64,000 bases of DNA from [Mycobacterium] fortunisiensis (GTDB taxonomy: Bacteria > Actinomycetota > Actinomycetes > Mycobacteriales > Mycobacteriaceae), in assembly GCF_019050325.1 (NCBI RefSeq), contig NZ_VOMB01000002.1:186001-250000 (forward strand), read 5' to 3'. The first letter of the stretch is position 1; every line of letters begins with the position of its first letter. Both the position numbers and the translations under genes were made by a program. Positions 27,967 to 36,197 of this stretch are shown here, one piece after another. Below the pieces are notes generated by a model. It saw only the letters and a list, made by a program, of their open reading frames with translations, did not search any database and had not been told where the DNA came from.

Positions 27967-28186
27967 GGCTGTCTGCGTCGTCGCGGCGTACCGCGTCCAA
28001 TGGTGTTGTCACCTGCACCTTTACTTCGACTCCCATCACTTCGCCCAGCTGGCCGGCATAACGATAGCCGAGAATTTGGGCGGCTCCGACACAGATACCG
28101 GCCTGGCAAACGACCGCACCGGTGACGGCGCCGGATTTGCCAGAACTGCGCGTTGCCGACGCTTGCGCGATCGTGCCGCAGGCATC
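27953..28186 (-). pseudogene. Start-less open frame, possible degraded gene
   Basis: 77 codons are open on the minus strand between TGA at 28187 and TAA at 27953. They read like a real protein (GAVTGAVVCQAGICVGAAQI, then GYRYAGQLGEVMGVEVKVQV) but have no usable start codon at the 5' end. The only starts are the GTG/ATG codons late in the frame. Third-position GC is lower than in neighbours. A gene truncated at its 5' end is the simplest reading. No family recognised. Confidence 0.3.
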
Positions 28187-28265
28187 TCACTGGCTAACTA
28201 GAATAGTTCGCTGGGTGTGTTTAGACTCCTTGTCAGGTGAGCGTCTTCTGAGGGGTTGACAAGGG

Positions 28266-28877
28266 ATGTTTGCGCGTTCTGTGTTGAATCTCCTGGGGGC
28301 TGCGGCGATGCTCGGCGCACTTGGAGCAGCGTTCATGCCGCTGGGTTTGGATGCGGTTGACCGTGCCGGTCAGCCCATCCCGTGTGGTAGCGGTGCGCGG
28401 CCGGACCATCAGGTGGCCGCCCAGCAGGACCGGCTCAACCTGGACCAGCACACGCTCGCCGGCCCCGGGTATGTGCCGAGCGATTACGTCGAGCAATGTT
28501 CGGCACTGGTCACCGAGCGGCGATCGACGGTGTTCGTGGTCGCCGGCGCCGGCGGTGCGCTGCTTCTGGTGGTGGCCGCCGGGCCCCTGGTCGCACGGTC
28601 GATCCGGTCACGCCGCAGCCGGCAGGCTCAGCACGCCCGCGCGCCGGAAGCGGTTCGCAATCAACCGGACCATGCCCGGGTGGGTGCCCAGCGGTTCGCT
28701 CACGAGGTCGGCACCGGCTTCACGCAGCCGATCCTGGAACAGTCCGTCGGCGAGCAGGTAGGACGCCACAGCTATGCGGCGATCGCTGCGGCGGCGCTGC
28801 GCGGCGACGGCTTCGGCAACACTCGGCGCCCCGGTGGCGGCGAAAGCCAGTTCTACGCGGTCGCCGGTCAGGGCTGA
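28266..28877 (+). CDS. Small membrane protein whose 3' part runs antisense through cbiX
   Basis: The frame encodes 203 residues. The first 120 or so look genuine: a membrane helix (MFARSVLNLLGAAAMLGALG), an extracytoplasmic loop with two Cys (PIPCGSG, YVEQCSAL) and a second helix (VFVVAGAGGALLLVVAAG) followed by a basic RSRRSRQ tail. The remaining 90 residues lie wholly opposite the chelatase gene and look like non-functional read-through. A two-helix protein of about 115-120 residues that has lost its stop is likely. Ribosome site GAGGGG is about 13 nt upstream. Function unknown. Confidence 0.55.
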   Translation: MFARSVLNLLGAAAMLGALGAAFMPLGLDAVDRAGQPIPCGSGARPDHQVAAQQDRLNLDQHTLAGPGYVPSDYVEQCSALVTERRSTVFVVAGAGGALLLVVAAGPLVARSIRSRRSRQAQHARAPEAVRNQPDHARVGAQRFAHEVGTGFTQPILEQSVGEQVGRHSYAAIAAAALRGDGFGNTRRPGGGESQFYAVAGQG

Positions 28878-29303
28878 CAACAGCGCGGCGGTGCGTCGAA
28901 GGTCGGACTGGGCACTTCTGTCCGAGGTCCCGGCGGCCGCCAGGATCACCGAATCTCCCGGGCGCCAGCCTGATTCGACGAGTCGATCGGCCAGTACCCG
29001 AACCGTGCCGGGGCACGGGCCCAGCGGCTGGGTGACGGTGACCCAGGGATGCGCGCTGGCAGCCACATGGGTGGGGACATCGACCCGGACGTGATAGCCG
29101 GCGGCCAGGAAGGCCGGCACCACGACGGCCGGAGAGTCGGTCGGCAGCGCCGCCAGCACCTCGCTGGGGGTGGGCCCCAGCACGTCGACGAAGGACACGT
29201 GTACGGGCCGGCCCAGCATCTCGGACACCCGTTCGGCGAGATCGCCGATCATCGCGACGCCGCCGGGTTTGCGGGTCCCGTGCGCCACCAGTACCAGGCT
29301 CAC
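28608..29303 (-). CDS. CbiX/SirB-type sirohydrochlorin chelatase
   Basis: 231 residues from a GTG that overlaps the nnaR stop (GTGA). The N-terminus has the CbiX signature VLVAHGTRKPGG with the catalytic His; a second copy of the fold begins near 120 (GDSVILAAAGTSD) and ends with LGTHPGMV. In nitrate-assimilating mycobacteria this gene sits between nirBD and nnaR, consistent with iron insertion into sirohydrochlorin to make siroheme for NirB. Its last 270 bp overlap the convergent membrane-protein frame. Confidence 0.85.
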   Translation of the reverse strand: MSLVLVAHGTRKPGGVAMIGDLAERVSEMLGRPVHVSFVDVLGPTPSEVLAALPTDSPAVVVPAFLAAGYHVRVDVPTHVAASAHPWVTVTQPLGPCPGTVRVLADRLVESGWRPGDSVILAAAGTSDRSAQSDLRRTAALLSALTGDRVELAFAATGAPSVAEAVAAQRRRSDRRIAVASYLLADGLFQDRLREAGADLVSEPLGTHPGMVRLIANRFRRAGVLSLPAAA

Positions 29304-30451
29304 AGTGCCCGGACCATCTCGGAGTCGTCGACCGCCAGCCGGTAACCCCGCTTGACGACGGTCGACACGATGTTCTTGTCGCCCAACGCGGTTCGCAGCC
29401 GCAGCACGGCGGTTTCCACGGCGTGGGTGTCTGTGCCGGCGCCCGGCAGTGCGCTGAGGAGGTCGAATCGGGACACCACCGCACCCGGTCGGTGGGCCAG
29501 CGCCCGGATGGTCGACATCCCGGCCGGGGACAGCGGCTTGACCGCGCCGTCGACCAGGACGCACGTGCCTCGGATCTCCAGCGTGTGCCCGGCGACCCGG
29601 ATCGAGCGCGTCTGCAACAGCGGCAGTTCGTCGGTGATGTGACGGGCCAAGGCGCCCAACCTCATCCGTTCCGGCGCCGAGGTCGGCACCCCGAGCCGGA
29701 CCAGGGGCCGGGCGGTGACCGGTCCGACGCACATCGCGTGCACGTCGGTGCGCAGCGCCGCCAGTACCCGGTCGGCGAGCCCCATCTCGGTAGCCCGCAT
29801 CAACACCGATGCCACCGCCATCGCCGAGGTGAAGCTGACTGCGTCGAAACGGTGGTCGGCGATCCCGGCGACCAACTGGTCGAATTCGCCGTCGCGCGGG
29901 GCCGGATGCCAACGGTAGACCCGGATCGGTACCACCTCGGCGCCCGCGGACCGCAATTCGTCGAGAAACTCCGGGAACGGATCCCACTCGTCGGTGGCGC
30001 CGTGCAGTTGCACCGCGATCCGCTGGCCGGCCACTCCCTGCTCGATGAGGTAGCGCAGCACCTCCCGGGAGGATTCGGATTCCGGTGACCACTCCTCGGG
30101 CAGCCCCGCCGCCCGCAGCGCCCCGGTGGCCTTCGGGCCACGCGAGACGATGCGCGCGGTGCTCAGGGCGGCGGTGAGGCTGCGGTCCAGACCCCAGCCG
30201 TCTGCTGCGGCCATCCAGCCGCGAAACCCGATCCCCGTCGTCGCCACCACGATGTCGGGTGGCGTGGCGATCAGCGACGCCGTGTGGGCGCGCAGCTCGT
30301 CGTCGTCGGGTAGCGGCACCATGGTGATCGCAGCGGCGCTGGTCACCGTCGCACCACGCCGTTCCAGCAGCGCACCGAGTTCGTCGGCGCGGCGGGAGGA
30401 CGTGACGGCGACCCGGAATCCGGTCAGCGGCGCCCAATCGGGATCACTCAT
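29300..30451 (-). CDS. nnaR: NnaR-type nitrate/nitrite assimilation regulator (HemD domain plus winged helix)
   Basis: 383 residues. The start MSDPDWAPLTG at 30451 is preferred over in-frame upstream ATGs because it begins the HemD-like fold (FRVAVTSSRRADELGALL). Residues 1-260 resemble uroporphyrinogen-III synthase; residues 290-383 form an OmpR-type winged helix ending in VKRGYRLAVDD. In M. smegmatis, NnaR with GlnR activates narK and nirBD. Gene order (narK, nnaR, chelatase on one strand, nirBD on the other) fits. It was once annotated as a HemD enzyme, but the DNA-binding domain shows a regulatory role. Confidence 0.88.
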   Translation of the reverse strand: MSDPDWAPLTGFRVAVTSSRRADELGALLERRGATVTSAAAITMVPLPDDDELRAHTASLIATPPDIVVATTGIGFRGWMAAADGWGLDRSLTAALSTARIVSRGPKATGALRAAGLPEEWSPESESSREVLRYLIEQGVAGQRIAVQLHGATDEWDPFPEFLDELRSAGAEVVPIRVYRWHPAPRDGEFDQLVAGIADHRFDAVSFTSAMAVASVLMRATEMGLADRVLAALRTDVHAMCVGPVTARPLVRLGVPTSAPERMRLGALARHITDELPLLQTRSIRVAGHTLEIRGTCVLVDGAVKPLSPAGMSTIRALAHRPGAVVSRFDLLSALPGAGTDTHAVETAVLRLRTALGDKNIVSTVVKRGYRLAVDDSEMVRAL

Positions 30452-30485
30452 GTGTCTTGTGTAAGCAGACGGTGTTTCCAAGCTG

Positions 30486-31901
30486 TTAACCAACCATTGC
30501 TGAGGCGTGTCGGTCTTCGGGGACCACAGTGACCTGCGTCGCAATGGGCCTGCGGACGTAGCGCATCCAGGTGAGTGCCGAGGCCAGCAGGTAGAAGGCC
30601 AGGAAGATCACGAAGGCTGCCGTGGCCGAGCCGCTGGACAGGTAGGACTGGCGCAGGGCCAGGTTGATGCCCACGCCGCCCAGGGCGCCGATGGCCCCGG
30701 CGAAGCCGATCAGTGCGCCGGACATCGACAGCGACCACTGCTGGCGCTCTTCCTCGGTGATCTGCAGGGAGTGGCTGCGGGCCTCGAAGATCGACGGGAT
30801 CATCTTGTACACCGAGCCGTTGCCCAGGCCGCTGAGCAGGAACAGGGCCACGAAGCCGACGACGTAGCCGACCATCATCAGGGTGTTGGCCGCACCCGCG
30901 GAGTGATCGTCGAACACGCTGATCCCGACCAGCAGTCCGGCCGCCAGGATCATTCCGCCGAACACTGCCAGAGTGACCCGGCCGCCGCCGATCCGGTCGG
31001 CCAGCTTGCCGCCGTACACCCGCGCCACCGAGCCGAGCAGCGGTCCGATGAAGGCGATCTGGGCGGCGTGCAGCGAGGCCTGGGCGGCGCTTTGCCCGCC
31101 GGCGGCGAAGTTGATCTGCAGCACCTGGCCGAAGGCGAAGGAGAAGCCGATGAAGGATCCGAAGGTGCCGATGTAGAGCAGCGAGATCACCCAGGTATCA
31201 CGCACGGCCAGAATCGATTTCATCGCACCGAAGTCGACCTTGTGCAGTTCGAGGTTGTCCATGTACAGGGCCGCGCCGATGCCGGCCACCGCCAGCGCCA
31301 CCAGATAGACCGCACACACCCAGTACGGGGCGCGGTTGCCGGCGGTGGCGATCACCAGCAGGCCGATCAGCTGGATCATCGGCACGCCGATGTTGCCGCC
31401 ACCGGCGTTCAGTCCCAGGGCCCAGCCCTTGAGGCGCTGGGGGTAGAAGGCGTTGATGTTGGTCATCGAGGAGGCGAAGTTGCCGCCGCCGAAGCCGGCC
31501 AGCGCCGCGCACAGCAGATAGGGCCACAGCGGTAGGCCCGGATTGGCCAGCAGCACCATGGTTCCCACCGTCGGGATCAGCAGTACGAAGGCCGAGAACA
31601 CCGTCCAGTTGCGGCCGCCGAATGTGGCGGTGGCCAGGGTGTAGGGAATGCGCAGACAGCCACCCACGAGGGTCGCGGTGGCGCCCAGGAGGAATTTGTC
31701 ACCGGCGGTGAAGCCGTACACGGCCTCCGGCATGAACAGGATCATGACCGACCAGATGGACCAGACGGAGAAGCCGACGTGTTCGGCGAACACCGACCAG
31801 ATCAGGTTGCGGCGCGCGATGTACTTGCTTCCGGCCTCCCAGGCCACCGTGTCCTCGGGATCCCAATTGGTGATGCGCTTCGACTTCAGCAGAGTGGGCA
31901 T
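30486..31901 (-). CDS. narK: NarK-type nitrate/nitrite transporter
   Basis: 471 residues, twelve membrane segments, major facilitator superfamily, nitrate-nitrite porter family. Signature segments include the glycine-rich AALAGFGGGNFASSMTNINAF and ALGLNAGGGNIGVPMIQL, typical of the nitrate signature in NarK proteins. It takes up nitrate/nitrite for NirBD. It ends 34 bp upstream of nnaR on the same strand and is probably the first gene of a narK-nnaR-chelatase unit. Closest to NarK3 of mycobacteria by position. Confidence 0.9.
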   Translation of the reverse strand: MPTLLKSKRITNWDPEDTVAWEAGSKYIARRNLIWSVFAEHVGFSVWSIWSVMILFMPEAVYGFTAGDKFLLGATATLVGGCLRIPYTLATATFGGRNWTVFSAFVLLIPTVGTMVLLANPGLPLWPYLLCAALAGFGGGNFASSMTNINAFYPQRLKGWALGLNAGGGNIGVPMIQLIGLLVIATAGNRAPYWVCAVYLVALAVAGIGAALYMDNLELHKVDFGAMKSILAVRDTWVISLLYIGTFGSFIGFSFAFGQVLQINFAAGGQSAAQASLHAAQIAFIGPLLGSVARVYGGKLADRIGGGRVTLAVFGGMILAAGLLVGISVFDDHSAGAANTLMMVGYVVGFVALFLLSGLGNGSVYKMIPSIFEARSHSLQITEEERQQWSLSMSGALIGFAGAIGALGGVGINLALRQSYLSSGSATAAFVIFLAFYLLASALTWMRYVRRPIATQVTVVPEDRHASAMVG

Positions 31902-32011
31902 GGCGCAAAAGTAGGAAGCGTTTATTGCGCGGACGCTCCCTGCGGTGACCCGGCCGTGAACTTCCGCTCACCTGCTGCGTGGCGACGGTGTGAGGCGGTG
32001 TTGCCCGGTGG

Positions 32012-32611
<600 letters not shown>

Positions 32612-32758
32612 CTACCAGCGCTGCGCGCCGGTGTCTCTACGTTGCGGACCGTCCAGCGTGAAGGCCGAACTCTCCGGGCGCTGTTTTCACACCTGGGTCG
32701 CTGATCGCCGGGATCGCAACCACGACGTAGAAAATGACGACGCGAACGGCCCAGGTGA

Positions 32759-33643
32759 CTAATCCTCGAACGGCCGACGAGGGTGCGACCAGTGCAGGCG
32801 CACGGTCTGTCCGGGCCGGACCTGGCCCAGTTTGTCGATGTCCTCGTCGGTCACCACGCCGATCACCGGGTAGCCGCCGGTCACCGGGTGGTCGGGCCCG
32901 AGGATCACCGGAAAACCGTTGGGCGGTATCTGGATTGCCCCGCGGGTCGCCCCTTCGCTGGGCAGTTGGCGGCCGGGCCAGCGGTAGTCCAGCGGCATAC
33001 CGACCAGGCGCATCCCGACGCGGTCGCTGTGGTTGGTCACCAGCCAGTTGGTGCGGATCAGCACGTCGGGGTCGACGAACCAGTCGTCGCGGGGGCCGGG
33101 CACCACGTTCAGCTCGAGCACGTCACCGGTGATCGCGGCGACCGGGGCCTGGTCGGTCTCGGGCAGATCGGCCGTGTGCTCGCCGACCGGCAGGATGTCG
33201 CCGGGTTGCAGGGGAGCGGGGCCGATCGCCGACATCACGTCGTAGCTGCGCGAGCCCAGCACCGGCTCGACCTCGATGCCGCCGCGCACCGCCAGATAAC
33301 TGCGCAGCCCGGAGTGCGGAGCGCCCAGTGAGATCACGTCGCCGGCCCGCACGTGGTGAATACTGTTGGTGCCGAAGGGAATCCCGTTGACCGCGGGGTC
33401 GGTGTCGGCGCCGGTGACGGCGATCGTCGCCTCCCCGCCGGTCACCCGGGCCGAGAAACCACCGAACATCACCTCGACGGTGGCGTGCTCACCCGGATTG
33501 GCGACCAGCCGGTTGGCCAGCGTGTGGGCCCGACGGTCGGCGGCACCCGAGCGGGTGACACCCAGGTGCGCCATGCCCGGGCGGCCGAGATCTTCGAGCA
33601 GGGCCAGCGGTCCGGTGCGCAGCACTTCGAATGTTGTTGTCAT
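32759..33643 (-). CDS. pxpC: 5-oxoprolinase subunit C
   Basis: 294 residues, biotin-dependent carboxyltransferase-like fold of the PxpC/KipA family ([21 protein letters not shown] near the start, then [16 protein letters not shown]). With PxpA and PxpB it hydrolyses 5-oxoproline to glutamate using ATP. It is 25 bp downstream of pxpB on the same strand. PxpA is not in the window, so the complete enzyme depends on a gene elsewhere. Confidence 0.88.
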   Translation of the reverse strand: MTTTFEVLRTGPLALLEDLGRPGMAHLGVTRSGAADRRAHTLANRLVANPGEHATVEVMFGGFSARVTGGEATIAVTGADTDPAVNGIPFGTNSIHHVRAGDVISLGAPHSGLRSYLAVRGGIEVEPVLGSRSYDVMSAIGPAPLQPGDILPVGEHTADLPETDQAPVAAITGDVLELNVVPGPRDDWFVDPDVLIRTNWLVTNHSDRVGMRLVGMPLDYRWPGRQLPSEGATRGAIQIPPNGFPVILGPDHPVTGGYPVIGVVTDEDIDKLGQVRPGQTVRLHWSHPRRPFED

Positions 33644-33668
33644 GGTGTCCTCCTCGCCGATGAGCCGT

Positions 33669-34343
33669 CTAGCCGATGGCCCGGAACTGCACCCAGGTGC
33701 CCGGGGTGAGCAGTGCGGGTTGGTCGCGATGGACGTCGAACAGCACCGCGTCGGTGCGTCCGATCACCTGCCAGCCGCCGGGCGACTGGCGTGGGTAGAT
33801 GCCGCTGAATTCGCCGGCCAGGGCCACCGCCCCGGCGGGGACGCTGGTGCGCGGCTCGGCCCGGCGCGGTACCCGTAGCCGCTCGTCACCGCCGACGAGG
33901 TAGGCGAAGCCGGGGGCGAAGCCCATGAATCCGACCTGCCACGGGGTGCCGGTGTGGGCGGCGATCACCTGCGCCGGGGTGAGCCCGGTGTGTGCCGCCA
34001 CGTCGTGCAGGTCGGCGCCGTCGTAGACGACGTCGATCGTCACGTCCACACCACCGCCGAGCGGCCGGACCGGCGCCGCGCCCGGCTGCAGACGCAGTGT
34101 GCCCAGCCGTTGCCGGGTGGGCGCCTGGTAGCGCGGATCGGCCAGTTTGATCAGGATCGTGCGGGAGGCCGGCACGATGTCGACCACACCGAGCAGTTGG
34201 GCCGCCGTCAGGGCGGCGGTCCATGCCAGAACATCGGCAGTGCTGTCGAACTCGAGCAGCAGAGCCTGGTCGCCGTATTCGCGAGTGGTGCCGGGGTTCA
34301 GGCTGGGGCCCCTCGCGTCCATCACCTCTGATGTCACACTCAT
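33669..34343 (-). CDS. pxpB: 5-oxoprolinase subunit B
   Basis: 224 residues, cyclophilin-like PxpB/KipI family. Key segments are [10 protein letters not shown] at the start, the central [17 protein letters not shown] and the C-terminal [12 protein letters not shown] with [10 protein letters not shown]. It is the partner of PxpC in the Pxp 5-oxoprolinase. It lies between the YhhQ-type transporter and pxpC; all three are on the minus strand and likely co-transcribed. Confidence 0.88.
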   Translation of the reverse strand: MSVTSEVMDARGPSLNPGTTREYGDQALLLEFDSTADVLAWTAALTAAQLLGVVDIVPASRTILIKLADPRYQAPTRQRLGTLRLQPGAAPVRPLGGGVDVTIDVVYDGADLHDVAAHTGLTPAQVIAAHTGTPWQVGFMGFAPGFAYLVGGDERLRVPRRAEPRTSVPAGAVALAGEFSGIYPRQSPGGWQVIGRTDAVLFDVHRDQPALLTPGTWVQFRAIG

Positions 34344-34417
34344 GACCTGAAGCTACCCGTCGGTAGCTAAGAAAGCGCCAGCTCTGTGAACCTTGCCAGA
34401 GCTGCCTTATCGAAGCC

Positions 34418-35134
34418 TCACACGGCGGCCTGATATGTGGGCTCGCGGTGCTTGACGGCGGCGATCACGCGGTAAGTGATCGGCAGCATGATCACCTCGA
34501 TCGCGGTCTTGTAGAGCCACCCCAACGCGGTGTAGGTGACGAAGTCGCCGACGCTGTCGATGCCGATCGCGCCGGCCGCGATGGCGCAGAACACCAGAGT
34601 GTCACCGAGCTGGCCGGCGAACGTGGATCCGATCAGGCGAGCCCACAGATGCCTCTCCTTGGTCCGCTGCTTGATCGCGACCACCGCCCACGCGTTGATG
34701 GTCTGTCCGACCAGGAAGCCGGCCAGGCCCGCCACGATCAACTGGGTGTAGGCGCCGACGATGTTCTCGAAGTGTTCCTGGTTGGCGTAGAAATCGGCGG
34801 CCGGCAGATAGACGGTGATCCAGAAGGCCAGGGCGGCAAGGGCGTTCATCGAGAAGCCGAGGAGGATGGCGCGCCGCGCGGCCTTGAAGCCGTACACCTC
34901 GGAGAGCACGTCGCCGATCACGTAGGTCAGCGGGAAGACGATGAACCCACCGTCGGTGATGATCGACCAGTTGCCGATGATCGGGCCGAAGGCGACGCCC
35001 TTGGTGGCGGTGACGTTGGAGATGATCACCAGGGCGGTGAACACCGCGACGAACACCGGATAGTAGGCCGAACCGACGGCCGCGGTGCCGCGATGCTCGT
35101 GTTCCTTGGTGCCTGTCACCGGGTCGTTTGTCAC
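34418..35134 (-). CDS. VUT/YhhQ-family (queuosine precursor type) transporter
   Basis: 238 residues starting at GTG 35134, with six hydrophobic segments. The pattern (VIISNVTATKGVAF, GGFIVFPLTYVIGDVLSEVYG, then FAGQLGDTLVF) matches the vitamin-uptake / YhhQ family, which imports queuosine precursors in Escherichia coli. Substrate in mycobacteria is not established. It starts 13 bp after the FecB2 stop, so it is read in the same unit. Confidence 0.8.
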   Translation of the reverse strand: MTNDPVTGTKEHEHRGTAAVGSAYYPVFVAVFTALVIISNVTATKGVAFGPIIGNWSIITDGGFIVFPLTYVIGDVLSEVYGFKAARRAILLGFSMNALAALAFWITVYLPAADFYANQEHFENIVGAYTQLIVAGLAGFLVGQTINAWAVVAIKQRTKERHLWARLIGSTFAGQLGDTLVFCAIAAGAIGIDSVGDFVTYTALGWLYKTAIEVIMLPITYRVIAAVKHREPTYQAAV

Positions 35135-35146
35135 CGGGTCAGTGTG

Positions 35147-36097
35147 TCAGGTCAGCGCCTGGTTCAGCAGCGCCGGTAGCTGGTCGGCAACCACCGGATA
35201 CGACAGCGGTGAGGCGAAGGCGATGGCGCCGGCCAGGTCCTTGGAGGTGAAGACGTGCCGTTTGCGCGTGGTGGCCCGTAGCTCGGCGATCGTCGGGTCG
35301 GCCAACAGGGCGTCGCGTTCCTGGTCGCTCTCGGTGGTCCAGATCAGCACATCGGCGGCGTCGAGAACCGAGGCGATGTCGTCGCGTGGGATCAATTCGG
35401 GTGTCGGGGGCACCGCGAAGCCCATCTCGGTGAGGAACTCGGTGCGCCAGTCGGCGTGGGTCTGCACGCTGTCGCGGAACAGGGTGCCACCCAGCAGGAG
35501 GGCCTTCTTCCCGGCGAACTGCGGGTTGCTGGTGGCCACCGCCTTGAACTTCTCGTCGATGCCGGCGATCAGGGCCGTCATCGCGTCGTTCTGGAACACC
35601 GCCTGGCCGATCTGGGTGGCCTGGTCGCGCCAGGGTTCGAAAAAGGCCTCCGGCCCCGATTGCGCGACGGTCGGGGCGATCTCGGACAGCTTGGTGTAGG
35701 TGTCGGCGTCGAGCCCGGCGTTGGTGGCCACGATCAGGTCGGGCTTGAGCGCCGCGATCTTGTCCACCTGGATGCCGTCGGTCAGGTTCAGCACCGTGGG
35801 TTTGGCATCCCCGAGTTTCGGTTGCGCCCACGGCCACACAGCGAACGGCTGACCGCCGAACCACTCGGTGGTCGCGATCGGGACCACACCGAGGGCCAGC
35901 AGCGCGTCCTGTTCGGTGAAACCGGCGCTCACCACCCGTTGCGGTGGCCCGGGGATCGTGGTGTCACCGAATTGGTGGCGCACGAGCGTGGAACCGTCTT
36001 TGGCGACTTCGCCGGGCTTTTGCGTGCTGCATGCGGCGATCAGGGTCATCGCAGCGGTGACCGTGAAAAACCCTCGCCGTGACCAGGTTGTCGGCAC
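35147..36097 (-). CDS. fecB2: Iron-siderophore-binding lipoprotein, FecB2-type
   Basis: 316 residues from a GTG at 36097. A lipoprotein signal with lipobox IAAC (MTLIAACSTQ) precedes a periplasmic-binding domain of the FecB/BtuF class (PQRVVSAGFTEQDALLALGV, DKIAALKPDLIVATNAG). It would capture ferric siderophore (carboxymycobactin-type) at the outer face of the membrane. No ABC permease is adjacent. Position next to pxpB and pxpC mirrors Rv0265c. The 59-bp stem-loop repeat lies just upstream of its start. Confidence 0.85.
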   Translation of the reverse strand: MPTTWSRRGFFTVTAAMTLIAACSTQKPGEVAKDGSTLVRHQFGDTTIPGPPQRVVSAGFTEQDALLALGVVPIATTEWFGGQPFAVWPWAQPKLGDAKPTVLNLTDGIQVDKIAALKPDLIVATNAGLDADTYTKLSEIAPTVAQSGPEAFFEPWRDQATQIGQAVFQNDAMTALIAGIDEKFKAVATSNPQFAGKKALLLGGTLFRDSVQTHADWRTEFLTEMGFAVPPTPELIPRDDIASVLDAADVLIWTTESDQERDALLADPTIAELRATTRKRHVFTSKDLAGAIAFASPLSYPVVADQLPALLNQALT

Positions 36098-36135
36098 GTG
36101 GCCAGGGTAACCGCTACCCGGTGGTCCCAAGCTGT

Positions 36136-36194
36136 CGAACGGCCACTTATGACACGCGATACGGCCAAACGCGTGCGACAAGTGGCCATTCGAA
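36136..36194. repeat. Large imperfect inverted repeat (24-bp arms) upstream of fecB2
   Basis: Left arm 36136-36159 and right arm 36171-36194 match at 20 of 24 positions around an 11-nt loop. Outer arms contain GGCCACTT/AAGTGGCC and inner arms CACGCG/CGCGTG. It fills the gap between the MFS-stress gene stop (36198) and the fecB2 start (36097). It could be a terminator for the upstream gene, an operator, or a copy of a dispersed palindromic repeat. Confidence 0.75.
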
Positions 36195-36197
36195 GCG

